A stretch of 64,000 nucleotides of DNA from Rhodopseudomonas sp. BR0M22. GTDB lineage: Bacteria; Pseudomonadota; Alphaproteobacteria; Rhizobiales; Xanthobacteraceae. Positions 56,817-64,000 of the stretch are shown piece after piece. Under the pieces are notes generated by a model. It saw only the letters and a program-made list of their open reading frames with translations, was not told the origin of the DNA and ran no database searches. Both the position numbers and the translations under genes were made by a program. Position 1 is the stretch's first letter; each line of letters begins with the position of its first letter. The stretch lies in the NCBI RefSeq assembly GCF_010907035.1, contig NZ_QUMK01000001.1, forward strand, positions 1 to 64,000, given 5' to 3'.

Positions 56817-57299
56817 TCAGCGCTTCGAGAACTGGAACGAGCGGCGGGCCTTGGCCTTGCCGTACTTCTTACGCTCGACGACGCGGCTGTCGCGGGTCAG
56901 GAAGCCGCCCTTCTTCAGCACGCTGCGCAGCTCCGGCTCGAAATTGGTGAGCGCCTTGGAGATGCCGTGGCGAACCGCACCGGCCTGGCCGGACAGACCG
57001 CCGCCGGCAACGGTGCAGATCACGTCGTACTGGCCGGCACGGGCCGCGGCGACCAGCGGCTGCTGGATCATCATGCGCAGCACCGGACGGGCGAAATAGA
57101 CCTCGACCTCGCGGGCGTTGACCATAATCTTGCCGGCGCCCGGCTTGATCCAGACGCGGGCGACCGCATCCTTGCGCTTGCCGGTCGCGTAGGCGCGACC
57201 GAACTTGTCGACCTTCTTGGTGTAGGTCGGGGCGTCCGCGCCAGTGACGGTGGTCTTCAGCGCGGCGAGCTGATCGAGAGACTGCATGGTCTCGGACAT
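56817..57299 (-). CDS. rpsI: 30S ribosomal protein S9
   Basis: A 160-residue S9 with the alphaproteobacterial N-terminal extension of about 35 residues. Family motifs are [55 protein letters not shown] and the C-terminal basic tail ending FQFSKR. It starts one base after the rplM stop. Confidence 0.98.
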   Translation of the reverse strand: MSETMQSLDQLAALKTTVTGADAPTYTKKVDKFGRAYATGKRKDAVARVWIKPGAGKIMVNAREVEVYFARPVLRMMIQQPLVAAARAGQYDVICTVAGGGLSGQAGAVRHGISKALTNFEPELRSVLKKGGFLTRDSRVVERKKYGKAKARRSFQFSKR

Positions 57300-57300
57300 C

Positions 57301-57765
57301 TTATGCGGCCCTCATGTTCTTGCGATTCATCGCGCCGATATCGAGCTTCTCGGGCTGCTGAGCTTCGTGCGGGTGTTCGGCGCCGGGATAGACGCGCAGG
57401 TTGCCCATCTGGACACGGCCGAGCGGACCGCGCGGGATCATGCGCTCGATCGCCTTCTCGACCACGCGCTCCGGGAAACGACCTTCGAGGATCGCCTTCG
57501 CAGAGCGCTCCTTGATGCCGCCGATGAAGCCGGTGTGATGATAATAGACCTTGTTGTCGCGCTTGCGACCGGTCAGCACCACCTTCGAGGCGTTGATGAT
57601 GATGACATTGTCGCCGCAGTCGACGTGCGGGGTGTAGGTCGGGAGATGCTTGCCGCGCAGGCGCATCGCGACCAGCGTGGCGAGCCGGCCGACCACGAGA
57701 CCGGTGGCGTCAATAATGACCCACTTCTTCGTGACTTCGGCGGGCTTGGCCGAAAACGTCTTCAT
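57301..57765 (-). CDS. rplM: 50S ribosomal protein L13
   Basis: A 154-residue L13. Visible motifs are [46 protein letters not shown] (read in parts), [12 protein letters not shown] and [22 protein letters not shown]. The start at ATG 57765 matches family members ([11 protein letters not shown]). The AT-rich gap 57840-57910 probably holds the promoter. Confidence 0.98.
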   Translation of the reverse strand: MKTFSAKPAEVTKKWVIIDATGLVVGRLATLVAMRLRGKHLPTYTPHVDCGDNVIIINASKVVLTGRKRDNKVYYHHTGFIGGIKERSAKAILEGRFPERVVEKAIERMIPRGPLGRVQMGNLRVYPGAEHPHEAQQPEKLDIGAMNRKNMRAA

Positions 57766-57920
57766 GAGAATGATCCATGACAGGGGGAATTCGGTGCACG
57801 AAGCACCGGACTGCGGGCGCTTGTAGAGAAGCACCGCTTTCGCGTCAATCCCTCCGTGCTGGATTTTCCTTCGCAGTTACAGTGGCTTATAAATATGGTG
57901 CAATAATACCTTCGAAAACA

Positions 57921-58349
57921 TCAAGCGGTTGGAATGGAATAGGTCGACGTCACATGGGCGATCGGGTCCGGCGAGGTGCCCGACAGCAGCGTCACCTCCC
58001 CCACCGCCAGCCGCCGGCCGAGCTTGAGGAGTTTGGCGACCGCGACGACATCCTGGCCCGGCTGGCCCTTCCGCAGGAAGTTGATGTTGAGGTTGGTGGT
58101 GACCGCGAGTGCGACCGGGCCGATCGCCGACAGCAGCACGACGTACATGGCGAAATCGGCCAGCGCCATCAGGGTCGGCCCCGACACGGTGCCGCCCGGG
58201 CGCAGCATCCGGTCGCTGTAGCGCTGCCGTAACAGAGATGTGCGACCATCGGCGGTCTCGATCGAGATGTCACCGTGGCTGAACGCCTGCGGGAACTCGC
58301 GTTGGAGAAATTCTTCGAGTTCGCCGACGCTCATCCTCGCATGTGTCAT
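57921..58349 (-). CDS. PaaI-type hotdog thioesterase
   Basis: A 142-residue hotdog-fold acyl-CoA thioesterase. Typical features are RPGGTVSGPTLMALADFAMYVVLLS (catalytic loop and hotdog helix with the acidic residue), then AVTTNLNINFLRKGQPGQDVVAVAKLLKLGR, read in parts. Divergent from the crotonase gene, 90 bases apart. Substrate acyl-CoA is unknown. Confidence 0.9.
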   Translation of the reverse strand: MTHARMSVGELEEFLQREFPQAFSHGDISIETADGRTSLLRQRYSDRMLRPGGTVSGPTLMALADFAMYVVLLSAIGPVALAVTTNLNINFLRKGQPGQDVVAVAKLLKLGRRLAVGEVTLLSGTSPDPIAHVTSTYSIPTA

Positions 58350-58439
58350 GTCGTTCCCGCCCCTGCTCTCGCTTCGCCCGGCTTGTTACAATAAGGTGAC
58401 GCTCGTTCCCAGCGCTTCATTTTGTTCCCGGACGCCGCC

Positions 58440-59267
58440 ATGACCGTGTTGCCTGCTTTCGCTGCGACCCAGCCCTCGCCGATTCTGCTGCGCGAAACCG
58501 TCGACGGCGGTGTTGCGGTGCTGACGCTGAATCGGCCCGCCGCGCGCAACAGCCTGTCGCTGGAAATGATCGACGATCTTCATGCGGCGCTGGATCTGAT
58601 CGGGCGCGACGACGGCGTGCGGGTCGTGGTGATCGCCGCAAATGGACCCGCGTTCTGCGCCGGCCACGACCTCAAGGAGCTGACCGCGCATCGCAACGAC
58701 GCCGACCGCGGCCGCGCCAGCTTCTCCAGGATCATGACCTCCTGCAGCGCGATGATGCAGGCGATCGTCAAACTGCCCAAGCCGGTGATCGCAGCGGTGC
58801 AAGGCGTCGCTACCGCGGCCGGCTGTCAGCTCGTCGCAAGCTGCGATCTCGCCATTGCGTCCGAGCAGGCAACCTTCGCGACTCCCGGCGTCGACATCGG
58901 ACTGTTCTGCTCGACCCCGATGGTGGCGCTGTCGCGCAACGTGCCGCGCAAACACGCGATGCACATGCTGCTGACCGGCGAGCCGGTCGGCGCCGACGAA
59001 GCCCGCCAAATCGGCCTGATCAATCGCGTGGTACCGCACGGCACCGAGCGCGCCGCCGCGGTGGCGCTGGCCGAGCAGATCGCCGGCAAGTCGTCGCACA
59101 CCATCAAGGTCGGCAAAGAAGCCTTCTACCGTCAGGCCGAGCTCAACCTCGCCGACGCCTATCACTACGCTTCGCAGGTGATGGCCGAGAACATGATGGC
59201 CGCCGATGCCGAAGAAGGCATTTGCGCCTTCCTGGAAAAGCGCCAGCCGGAATGGAAGGATAAGTAA
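58440..59267 (+). CDS. Enoyl-CoA hydratase-like protein (ECHDC3 type)
   Basis: A 275-residue crotonase-fold protein. The CoA-binding and oxyanion-hole segments are FCAGHDLKELTAHR and VQGVATAAGCQLVASCDLA. The following ATPGVDIGLFCSTPMVALSR and HMLLTGEPVGADEARQIGL match the ECHDC3-type subfamily. The two glutamates used by true hydratases are not obvious at their usual places, so the reaction may not be enoyl hydration. The start is ATG 58440; an upstream TTG (58422) is possible. Confidence 0.88.
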   Translation: MTVLPAFAATQPSPILLRETVDGGVAVLTLNRPAARNSLSLEMIDDLHAALDLIGRDDGVRVVVIAANGPAFCAGHDLKELTAHRNDADRGRASFSRIMTSCSAMMQAIVKLPKPVIAAVQGVATAAGCQLVASCDLAIASEQATFATPGVDIGLFCSTPMVALSRNVPRKHAMHMLLTGEPVGADEARQIGLINRVVPHGTERAAAVALAEQIAGKSSHTIKVGKEAFYRQAELNLADAYHYASQVMAENMMAADAEEGICAFLEKRQPEWKDK

Positions 59268-59283
59268 GCCACCTCCACTTCCT

Positions 59284-59326
59284 CCTCATCCTGAGGAGCG
59301 GCCGCAGGCCGCGTCTCGAAGGATGA
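59284..59326. repeat. Palindromic repeat unit A, intergenic copy
   Basis: CCTCATCCTGAGGAG, stem GCGGCC-GCA-GGCCGC, GTCTCGAAGGATGA. It is nearly identical to the copy inside uvrA (3996-4037), differing at one stem base pair with a matching change on the other side. Confidence 0.85.
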
Positions 59327-59336
59327 AACCCACACG

Positions 59337-59380
59337 TTCATGGTTCGAGACGGCGCCTGTCGGCCCCTCCTCACCATGAG
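59337..59380. repeat. Palindromic repeat unit B, intergenic copy
   Basis: TTCATGGTTCGAGACGGCGC, then CTGTCGG, then CCCCTCCTCACCATGAG. It is the inverted partner of unit A at 59284-59326, with the shared core TTCGAGACGGCGC also in uvrA at 3921-3963. Together the two form a mosaic element between the crotonase and CoA-binding genes. Confidence 0.75.
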
Positions 59381-59401
59381 GACCTCGGACATGTTGAGCC
59401 C

Positions 59402-59986
59402 ATGAACCACGACAGCTACGCCGACGACTACATCCGCGCGATCCTGAATGGTGTGAAGACGATTGCGATGGTCGGGGCATCGCCGCTCAACGTGCGGCCG
59501 AGCTACTTCGTGTTCAAATATCTCACCGAGCGCGGCTACGACGTCATTCCGATCAATCCCGGCCAGGTCGGCAACAGCCTGCTCGGCAAACCGTTCGTCG
59601 CCTCGCTCAAGGACATCGACCGGCCGATCGACATGGTTGACGTATTCCGCGGGTCCGCGCATGTGATGCCGGTGGTCGACGAGGTGCTGTCGCTGTCGCC
59701 GCTGCCGAAAGTGATCTGGATGCAGATCGGGGTGCGCAACGACGAAGCCGCCGCGAAAGCCGAGGCCGCCGGCCTCAAGGTGGTGATGGATCGCTGCCCG
59801 AAGATTGAATACGGCCGGTTGTCGTCGGAGATTTCCTGGATGGGGGTGAATTCGCGTACCCTCAGCGCCAAACGGGCGCCGATACCGGTCAAGGGGATGC
59901 GACTGTCGCTCGACCGCCAGAGCGTCTCCGGCGGCAATACCGCTGCGTCCGACCGCGCCGTCAAGAACCGCAACGAGCCGGGCTGA
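59402..59986 (+). CDS. CoA-binding domain protein (YccU-like)
   Basis: A 194-residue Rossmann-fold CoA-binding protein. Features are KTIAMVGASPLNVRPSYFVFKYL (nucleotide-binding), then RGYDVIPINPG, VDVFRGSAHVMPVVDEVL, VIWMQIGVRNDEAAAKAEAAGL and the YccU-type VVMDRCPKIEYGRL. The last 40 residues are less conserved-looking. The family role is unclear. Upstream is a repeat element, and the start has only a weak ribosome-binding site. It precedes metY, as often seen in these bacteria. Confidence 0.9.
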   Translation: MNHDSYADDYIRAILNGVKTIAMVGASPLNVRPSYFVFKYLTERGYDVIPINPGQVGNSLLGKPFVASLKDIDRPIDMVDVFRGSAHVMPVVDEVLSLSPLPKVIWMQIGVRNDEAAAKAEAAGLKVVMDRCPKIEYGRLSSEISWMGVNSRTLSAKRAPIPVKGMRLSLDRQSVSGGNTAASDRAVKNRNEPG

Positions 59987-60078
59987 ACACTGCAGCGCGG
60001 CTGCCGCCCCGCGCTTGACCTGCTCCGGGGTTCCGATCAGATAGCTCAACCATCAGCCAGAGTACGGAGGGATCGACC

Positions 60079-61359
60079 ATGACCGAACGCAACCCGGGAT
60101 TCGCGACGCTCGCGGTCCATGCCGGCGCCCAGCCCGATCCCACCACCGGTGCGCGCGCAACGCCGATCTATCAGACCACATCGTTCGTCTTCAACGACGC
60201 CGACCATGCCGCGTCGCTGTTCGGCCTGCAGGCGTTCGGCAACATTTACACCCGCATCACCAACCCGACGACGGCGGTTCTCGAGGAGCGCGTCGCCGCG
60301 CTCGAAGGCGGCACCGCCGCGCTCGCCACGGCGTCAGGCCACGCCGCGCAGCTCGTCGCGCTGCAGCAGCTGATGCAGCCCGGCGACGAATTCATCGCCG
60401 CCCGCAAGCTGTATGGCGGCTCGATCAACCAGTTCACTCACGCCTTCAAGAGCTTCGGCTGGAACGTGGTGTGGGCCGACACTGACGACCTCTCCAGCTT
60501 CCAACGCGCGGTGTCGCCGAAGACCAAGGCGATCTTCATCGAGTCGATCGCCAATCCGGGCGGCAGCATCACCGACATCGAGGCGGTTGCAGAGGTTGCG
60601 CGCAACGCCGGCGTGCCGCTGATCGTCGACAATACGCTGGCGACGCCCTATTTGATCCGCCCGATCGAGCACGGCGCCGACATCGTGGTGCACTCGCTGA
60701 CCAAGTTCCTCGGCGGCCACGGCAACTCGCTCGGCGGCATCATCGTCGATGCCGGCACCTTCGATTGGTCGAAGGGCGGCAAGTATCCGATGCTGAGCGA
60801 GCCGCGTCCCGAATATCACGGCCTGAAGATCCAGGAGACGTTCGGCAACTTCTCATTCGCGATCGCCTGCCGCGTGCTCGGCCTGCGCGATCTCGGTCCG
60901 GCGCTGTCGCCGTTCAACGCCTTCATGCTGCTGACCGGCATCGAGACGCTGCCGCTGCGCATGCAGAAGCACTGCGAGAACGCCAAGGCGATCGCCGAAT
61001 TCCTCTCCACCCACAAGGCGGTGGATGAGGTCAATTACTCCGGCCTCGCCTCCAGCAAATACGCCGCCCTCGCCCGCAAATATGCGCCGAAGGGGGCCGG
61101 TGCGGTGTTCACCTTCAGCCTCAAGGGCGGCTATCAGGCCGGCGTCGATCTCGTCGCCAATCTGAAGCTGTTCTCGCATCTGGCCAATGTCGGCGACACC
61201 CGCTCCCTGATCATCCATCCGGCCTCGACCACCCACAGCCAGCTCGACGACGCCCAGAAGACCGCAGCCGGCGCCGCGCCCAACATGGTGCGGGTGTCGA
61301 TCGGCATCGAGGACAAGGACGATCTGATCGCCGACCTCGATCAGGCGCTCGGCGGCTAA
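60079..61359 (+). CDS. metY: O-acetylhomoserine sulfhydrylase
   Basis: A 426-residue PLP enzyme of the Cys/Met-metabolism family making homocysteine from O-acetylhomoserine and sulfide. It begins [29 protein letters not shown] (read in parts). [15 protein letters not shown] precedes the cofactor region, and the PLP lysine is in [17 protein letters not shown] (about Lys209). The C-terminal [12 protein letters not shown] and [21 protein letters not shown] are typical. ACGGAGG lies before the ATG. Length matches MetY (about 430). Confidence 0.95.
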   Translation: MTERNPGFATLAVHAGAQPDPTTGARATPIYQTTSFVFNDADHAASLFGLQAFGNIYTRITNPTTAVLEERVAALEGGTAALATASGHAAQLVALQQLMQPGDEFIAARKLYGGSINQFTHAFKSFGWNVVWADTDDLSSFQRAVSPKTKAIFIESIANPGGSITDIEAVAEVARNAGVPLIVDNTLATPYLIRPIEHGADIVVHSLTKFLGGHGNSLGGIIVDAGTFDWSKGGKYPMLSEPRPEYHGLKIQETFGNFSFAIACRVLGLRDLGPALSPFNAFMLLTGIETLPLRMQKHCENAKAIAEFLSTHKAVDEVNYSGLASSKYAALARKYAPKGAGAVFTFSLKGGYQAGVDLVANLKLFSHLANVGDTRSLIIHPASTTHSQLDDAQKTAAGAAPNMVRVSIGIEDKDDLIADLDQALGG

Positions 61360-61398
61360 CCGGGAAAGCACTCAGGCAGCGTCGTCGAGGAGGCGGCG

Positions 61399-61974
61399 AT
61401 GAGCAGCGGTCATTTCGAACTGCGGCGGCTGGAAGCGCTCAGCAACACCGTGTTCGGCGTCGCGATGACGCTGCTCGCCTATCAGGCGCCGCGCGAGAAG
61501 TTCGCCGGCGGCGATCCGCAATGGCACGAGATTTGGCACGTCTATGGTGCCTTCGTCTCGACGCTGCTGCTCAGCTTCATCGTCGCCGGCATGTTCTGGT
61601 ACAGCCACCAGCAGCGGTTGGCCTATTCCAGCCACGCCGGCCGCAGCGAGGTGATCGGCAATCTGTTCTTTCTGCTGTCGATCATCCTGCTGCCGATGAC
61701 CTGCGGCCTGTACGGCAACAATTACGACTCGCCGAACGTCACCACGTTGTATGGCTTCAATCTCTGGCTAATCGCGCTGTTTAACACCGCGCTCTGGGCA
61801 CTTGCGGTCGCGCCGCGGGGCGACTGGCTGAAACTGGCGACGCCGGCATTTTCGTTCGTCCTTTTCACCCTTGCGGCTCTGGTCTGTCTCGTCGAACCGC
61901 ACTGGCCGAAATTCATCTGGCCGGTGGGATTCCTGTCGCCCGTGATCAGCGCCTGGGTCGAAAAGCGGCGATAA
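61399..61974 (+). CDS. TMEM175/DUF1211-like membrane protein
   Basis: A 191-residue integral membrane protein resembling bacterial TMEM175 (DUF1211), a potassium-channel family. The first segment LRRLEALSNTVFGVAMTLLAYQAP matches the family's R-x3-FSD start, but FSD is replaced by LSN. Further spans are FVSTLLLSFIVAGMFWYSHQQR, VIGNLFFLLSIILLPMTCGLY, LWLIALFNTALWALAVA and FSFVLFTLAALVCLV. GAGGAGG precedes ATG 61399. It starts 40 bases after metY. Channel function is uncertain. Confidence 0.82.
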   Translation: MSSGHFELRRLEALSNTVFGVAMTLLAYQAPREKFAGGDPQWHEIWHVYGAFVSTLLLSFIVAGMFWYSHQQRLAYSSHAGRSEVIGNLFFLLSIILLPMTCGLYGNNYDSPNVTTLYGFNLWLIALFNTALWALAVAPRGDWLKLATPAFSFVLFTLAALVCLVEPHWPKFIWPVGFLSPVISAWVEKRR

Positions 61975-62096
61975 CGACACTTCATGACGGCACTCGTTGC
62001 CGCGATCGAGGTCCTCGGGGCCACCACGACTTGGCGGCCCCGAGGATCGTGACGCGGATCCATTCGAAGAACGGACTGACCCAGGCTCCCCAGGGA

Positions 62097-63176
62097 CTAA
62101 GCCCGGCCGGGATCGACCAGAAGCTTGATGCACGCGTCGGCCTTCGACAGCGTCGAGAAGGCGGCAGCCACGCCGCCGCGCCCGACCGTCCCGGAGATCA
62201 GCGGGGAGACGTCGCACTGTCCTTCGGCGATCGCGTGCAGCGTGGCGGCGAATTCGGCGGGGCTGTAGCCGAACACAAACCGCAACGAAAGCTGTTTGTT
62301 GATCGCCAGCGATGGCTCGATCGTATCGCTTTCCATGCAGACGCCGACCACAATGATGGTCGCCGTCGGCGGCGATTTCTCGATCAGTTGCTGCAGCATG
62401 CCCGGCACGCCGACGCACTCGAACACGACCGCATCGCGAATTGAGCGCCCCTGCAGGGTCGCGGCGCTGAAGCTCGCCAAAGTGGCGGGAACGTCGAGAG
62501 CCTCCCAGCGATCGTGCGGCGAATGCTCGCCGGGATCGATCACCACGTCGGCGCCGAGTGCCACCGCAGCGGCGCGGCGGTGCGGTGAGAAATCGCTGGC
62601 GATGACCGGACCGATCCCCCGCGCCTTTAGCGCCGCGATCACCGACAGACCGACCGGTCCGCAGCCGATCACCAAGGCCACGCTGCGCGGTGTCAGCGGC
62701 GCACTGGCAACAGCATGCGCCCCAACCGCCATTGGCTCGGTGAGCGCAGCGCGCGCGTCATCAAGCCCATTCGGCACCTCGAGCAGCAGCGCCTCCTGCA
62801 GCACCATTCGTTCGGCAAAGCCGCCGGGAAAGCGGTTCGAGTAGCCGACGAGTTCGTTACCGGCCGGGCCGAATGCGGCCGGCACGGAAACCACCTTGGT
62901 GCCCGGAGGCAGCGTCTTGTTGCAGCCAGGACCGTGGTCGATCACTTCGGCGCAGAACTCATGGCCGAACACGACGTCCTGGGACGGGTCGAGGCTGGGG
63001 CGTCCGCCGGCGCGGCGCGTGAGTGCAATCATGTGATCGAGATGATGAAGCGCGTGAAGGTCCGATCCGCAAATTCCGCAGACCAGCGTCTTCACCAGCA
63101 CCTGGCCCTCGCCCGGTGTGACTTCGGCGATGTCCGTGTCGACCAGTTGGCCATCACGCCTGACTACGGCCTTCAT
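62097..63176 (-). CDS. Zinc-binding alcohol dehydrogenase family protein
   Basis: A 359-residue MDR-superfamily oxidoreductase. The catalytic zinc site is suggested by LVCGICGSDLHALHH and DVVFGHEFCAEVI. The Rossmann nucleotide motif is LVIGCGPVGLSVIAALKARG. The structural-zinc four-cysteine lobe is not seen. The C-terminal VFGYSPAEFAATLHAIAEG is typical. The start ATG 63176 overlaps the stop of the SDR gene by 4 bases, so both are one operon. Substrate unknown. Confidence 0.92.
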   Translation of the reverse strand: MKAVVRRDGQLVDTDIAEVTPGEGQVLVKTLVCGICGSDLHALHHLDHMIALTRRAGGRPSLDPSQDVVFGHEFCAEVIDHGPGCNKTLPPGTKVVSVPAAFGPAGNELVGYSNRFPGGFAERMVLQEALLLEVPNGLDDARAALTEPMAVGAHAVASAPLTPRSVALVIGCGPVGLSVIAALKARGIGPVIASDFSPHRRAAAVALGADVVIDPGEHSPHDRWEALDVPATLASFSAATLQGRSIRDAVVFECVGVPGMLQQLIEKSPPTATIIVVGVCMESDTIEPSLAINKQLSLRFVFGYSPAEFAATLHAIAEGQCDVSPLISGTVGRGGVAAAFSTLSKADACIKLLVDPGRA

Positions 63177-63970
63177 TGAACGGCTCCCATCACCTTGGGC
63201 AGATTGGGTTGCCCGGTGTGCGCGGTCAGTCCGCCATCGACCGGCACGGAAACGCCGGTGACATAGGACGCGGCATCGGAAGCGAGGAACGCGATGACTT
63301 GCGCAATCTCCGCCGGACTGGCGAACCGGCCGATCGGCACCCGATCCTCCCAGTCGGCCCGCAGCCCCGGGATCCCCTGAATTCCGGCGAGGATCGGGGT
63401 GTCGACAGGACCGGGGCACACCGCATTGACCCGCACTCCATCGCGCGCATGATCGATTGCTGCAGTGCGGGTGAAGTTGATGACGCCGGCCTTTGCAGCG
63501 TTGTACGCCGCGAAGCCGAAATCACCGGCCAAGCCCGAGGCCGAGGCGGTGTTGACGATCGCCCCTGCCCGCTGCGCGACCATCACCGGCAGCGCGGCTT
63601 TACAGCCGAAGAACACGCCGTCGAGATTGATCGCGAGGACCTTCTTCCAGTCTTCGACCGGCAGTGCAGCAATCGATGACAGGCTGCCGATCCCGGCGTT
63701 GTTGATCAGCACATCGAGCCGCCCGAAGGCCGCTACCGCACCGTCGATCAGCGCTTGCACCGATCCGAAGTCGGACACGTCGGTGATGATGAACCTTGCG
63801 CGTTCGGCCCCGAGTTCAGCCACCAGGGCATTGCCCGCCGCACCGTCGAGATCGCCGATCACCAAGCTAGCGCCTTCCGCGTGAAGCAGCCGTCCGGTCG
63901 CAGCCCCAATGCCGGATGCTCCGCCTGTGATCACCGCGACTTTTCCACCAAAGCGCGTGCGCTCATCCAT
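63173..63970 (-). CDS. Short-chain dehydrogenase/reductase
   Basis: A 265-residue classical SDR. The cofactor motif is VITGGASGIGAATGRLLHAEG (about residues 13-33), with NNAGIGS. The catalytic triad is in VNTASASGLAGDFGFAAYNAAKAG (Ser, Tyr and Lys), and the C-terminal PVDGGLTAHTG closes the fold. Asp at the end of the second strand (GDLDGAAGNALV) suggests NAD preference. GGAGG precedes ATG 63970. It is first gene of a unit with the alcohol dehydrogenase. The operon promoter lies at the very end of the window or beyond. Confidence 0.94.
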   Translation of the reverse strand: MDERTRFGGKVAVITGGASGIGAATGRLLHAEGASLVIGDLDGAAGNALVAELGAERARFIITDVSDFGSVQALIDGAVAAFGRLDVLINNAGIGSLSSIAALPVEDWKKVLAINLDGVFFGCKAALPVMVAQRAGAIVNTASASGLAGDFGFAAYNAAKAGVINFTRTAAIDHARDGVRVNAVCPGPVDTPILAGIQGIPGLRADWEDRVPIGRFASPAEIAQVIAFLASDAASYVTGVSVPVDGGLTAHTGQPNLPKVMGAVQ

Positions 63971-64000
63971 CCTCTTGTCCTCCCGGGTCGATGTTTATAA

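Noticed and set aside
57860-57915. An RNA gene or riboswitch in the AT-rich leader of rplM
   Set aside because: No stable conserved fold recognised; most likely just the promoter region.
60007-60030. CCCCG...CGGGG hairpin before metY
   Set aside because: Only a 5-bp stem with a 14-base loop; too weak to call a terminator.

Overview
The window looks like about 64 kb of chromosome from an alphaproteobacterium of the Bradyrhizobium/Rhodopseudomonas group, most like Rhodopseudomonas palustris. This is an inference from family knowledge, not a database match. Support comes from the high GC content, the two GAAC-N7-GAAC LexA boxes, an Omp25/RopB-type porin-like protein with the ADLAARPY start, the rlpA / dac / tmk / holB / metG / tatD / phnP-like gene order, a Rhizobiales-type PhaAB-fused cation antiporter operon, and short palindromic intergenic repeats of the kind common in these genomes. 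No rRNA, tRNA, insertion sequence, phage or CRISPR array was seen.

Layout. 1-1.7 kb: a DUF433/DUF5615 toxin-antitoxin pair, a small orphan gene and an AT-richer orphan gene, among three copies of a palindromic repeat. 1.7-9.5 kb: uvrA and ssb, each with a LexA box, with an outer-membrane protein between them, then a CNNM/CorC transporter and mazG. 9.6-12.8 kb: queC, a Tat-exported serine hydrolase and an acyltransferase. 12.9-14.7 kb: a cobalt-type nitrile hydratase operon (alpha, beta, activator). 14.7-20.9 kb: several poorly known proteins, a UvrD-like helicase and a secreted collagen-like protein. 20.9-26.9 kb: a cluster centred on pyridoxal phosphate (PLP), made of pyridoxal kinase and a BenE-like transporter, a divergent MocR/PdxR-type regulator, a serine hydroxymethyltransferase and a YggS-type PLP-binding protein. 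26.9-32.9 kb: a six-gene Mrp/Pha antiporter operon. 33.1-37.8 kb: a YhaO/YhaN (SbcD/SbcC-like) pair. 38.4-43.1 kb: a TRAP transporter (DctP plus fused DctQM) followed by an acyl-CoA synthetase. 43.2-56.5 kb: a degenerate-GGDEF/EAL protein, the housekeeping cluster, an epoxide hydrolase, rlpA, an AI-2E-family permease, an ABM monooxygenase and a GGDEF cyclase. 56.8-64 kb: rpsI/rplM, a PaaI-type thioesterase, an ECHDC3-like crotonase, a CoA-binding protein, metY, a TMEM175-like membrane protein and an alcohol dehydrogenase/SDR operon.

Two observations stand out. The first is the 20.9-26.9 kb cluster, where a transporter usually annotated as a benzoate symporter is translationally coupled to pyridoxal kinase and faces a PLP-type regulator across a 27-bp dyad-symmetric site. 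This makes it a candidate vitamin B6 uptake and homeostasis module. The second is a pair of palindromic repeat units inside the uvrA reading frame. They are translated into a charged insert and match an intergenic copy at 59.3 kb with a compensatory base-pair change in the stem.
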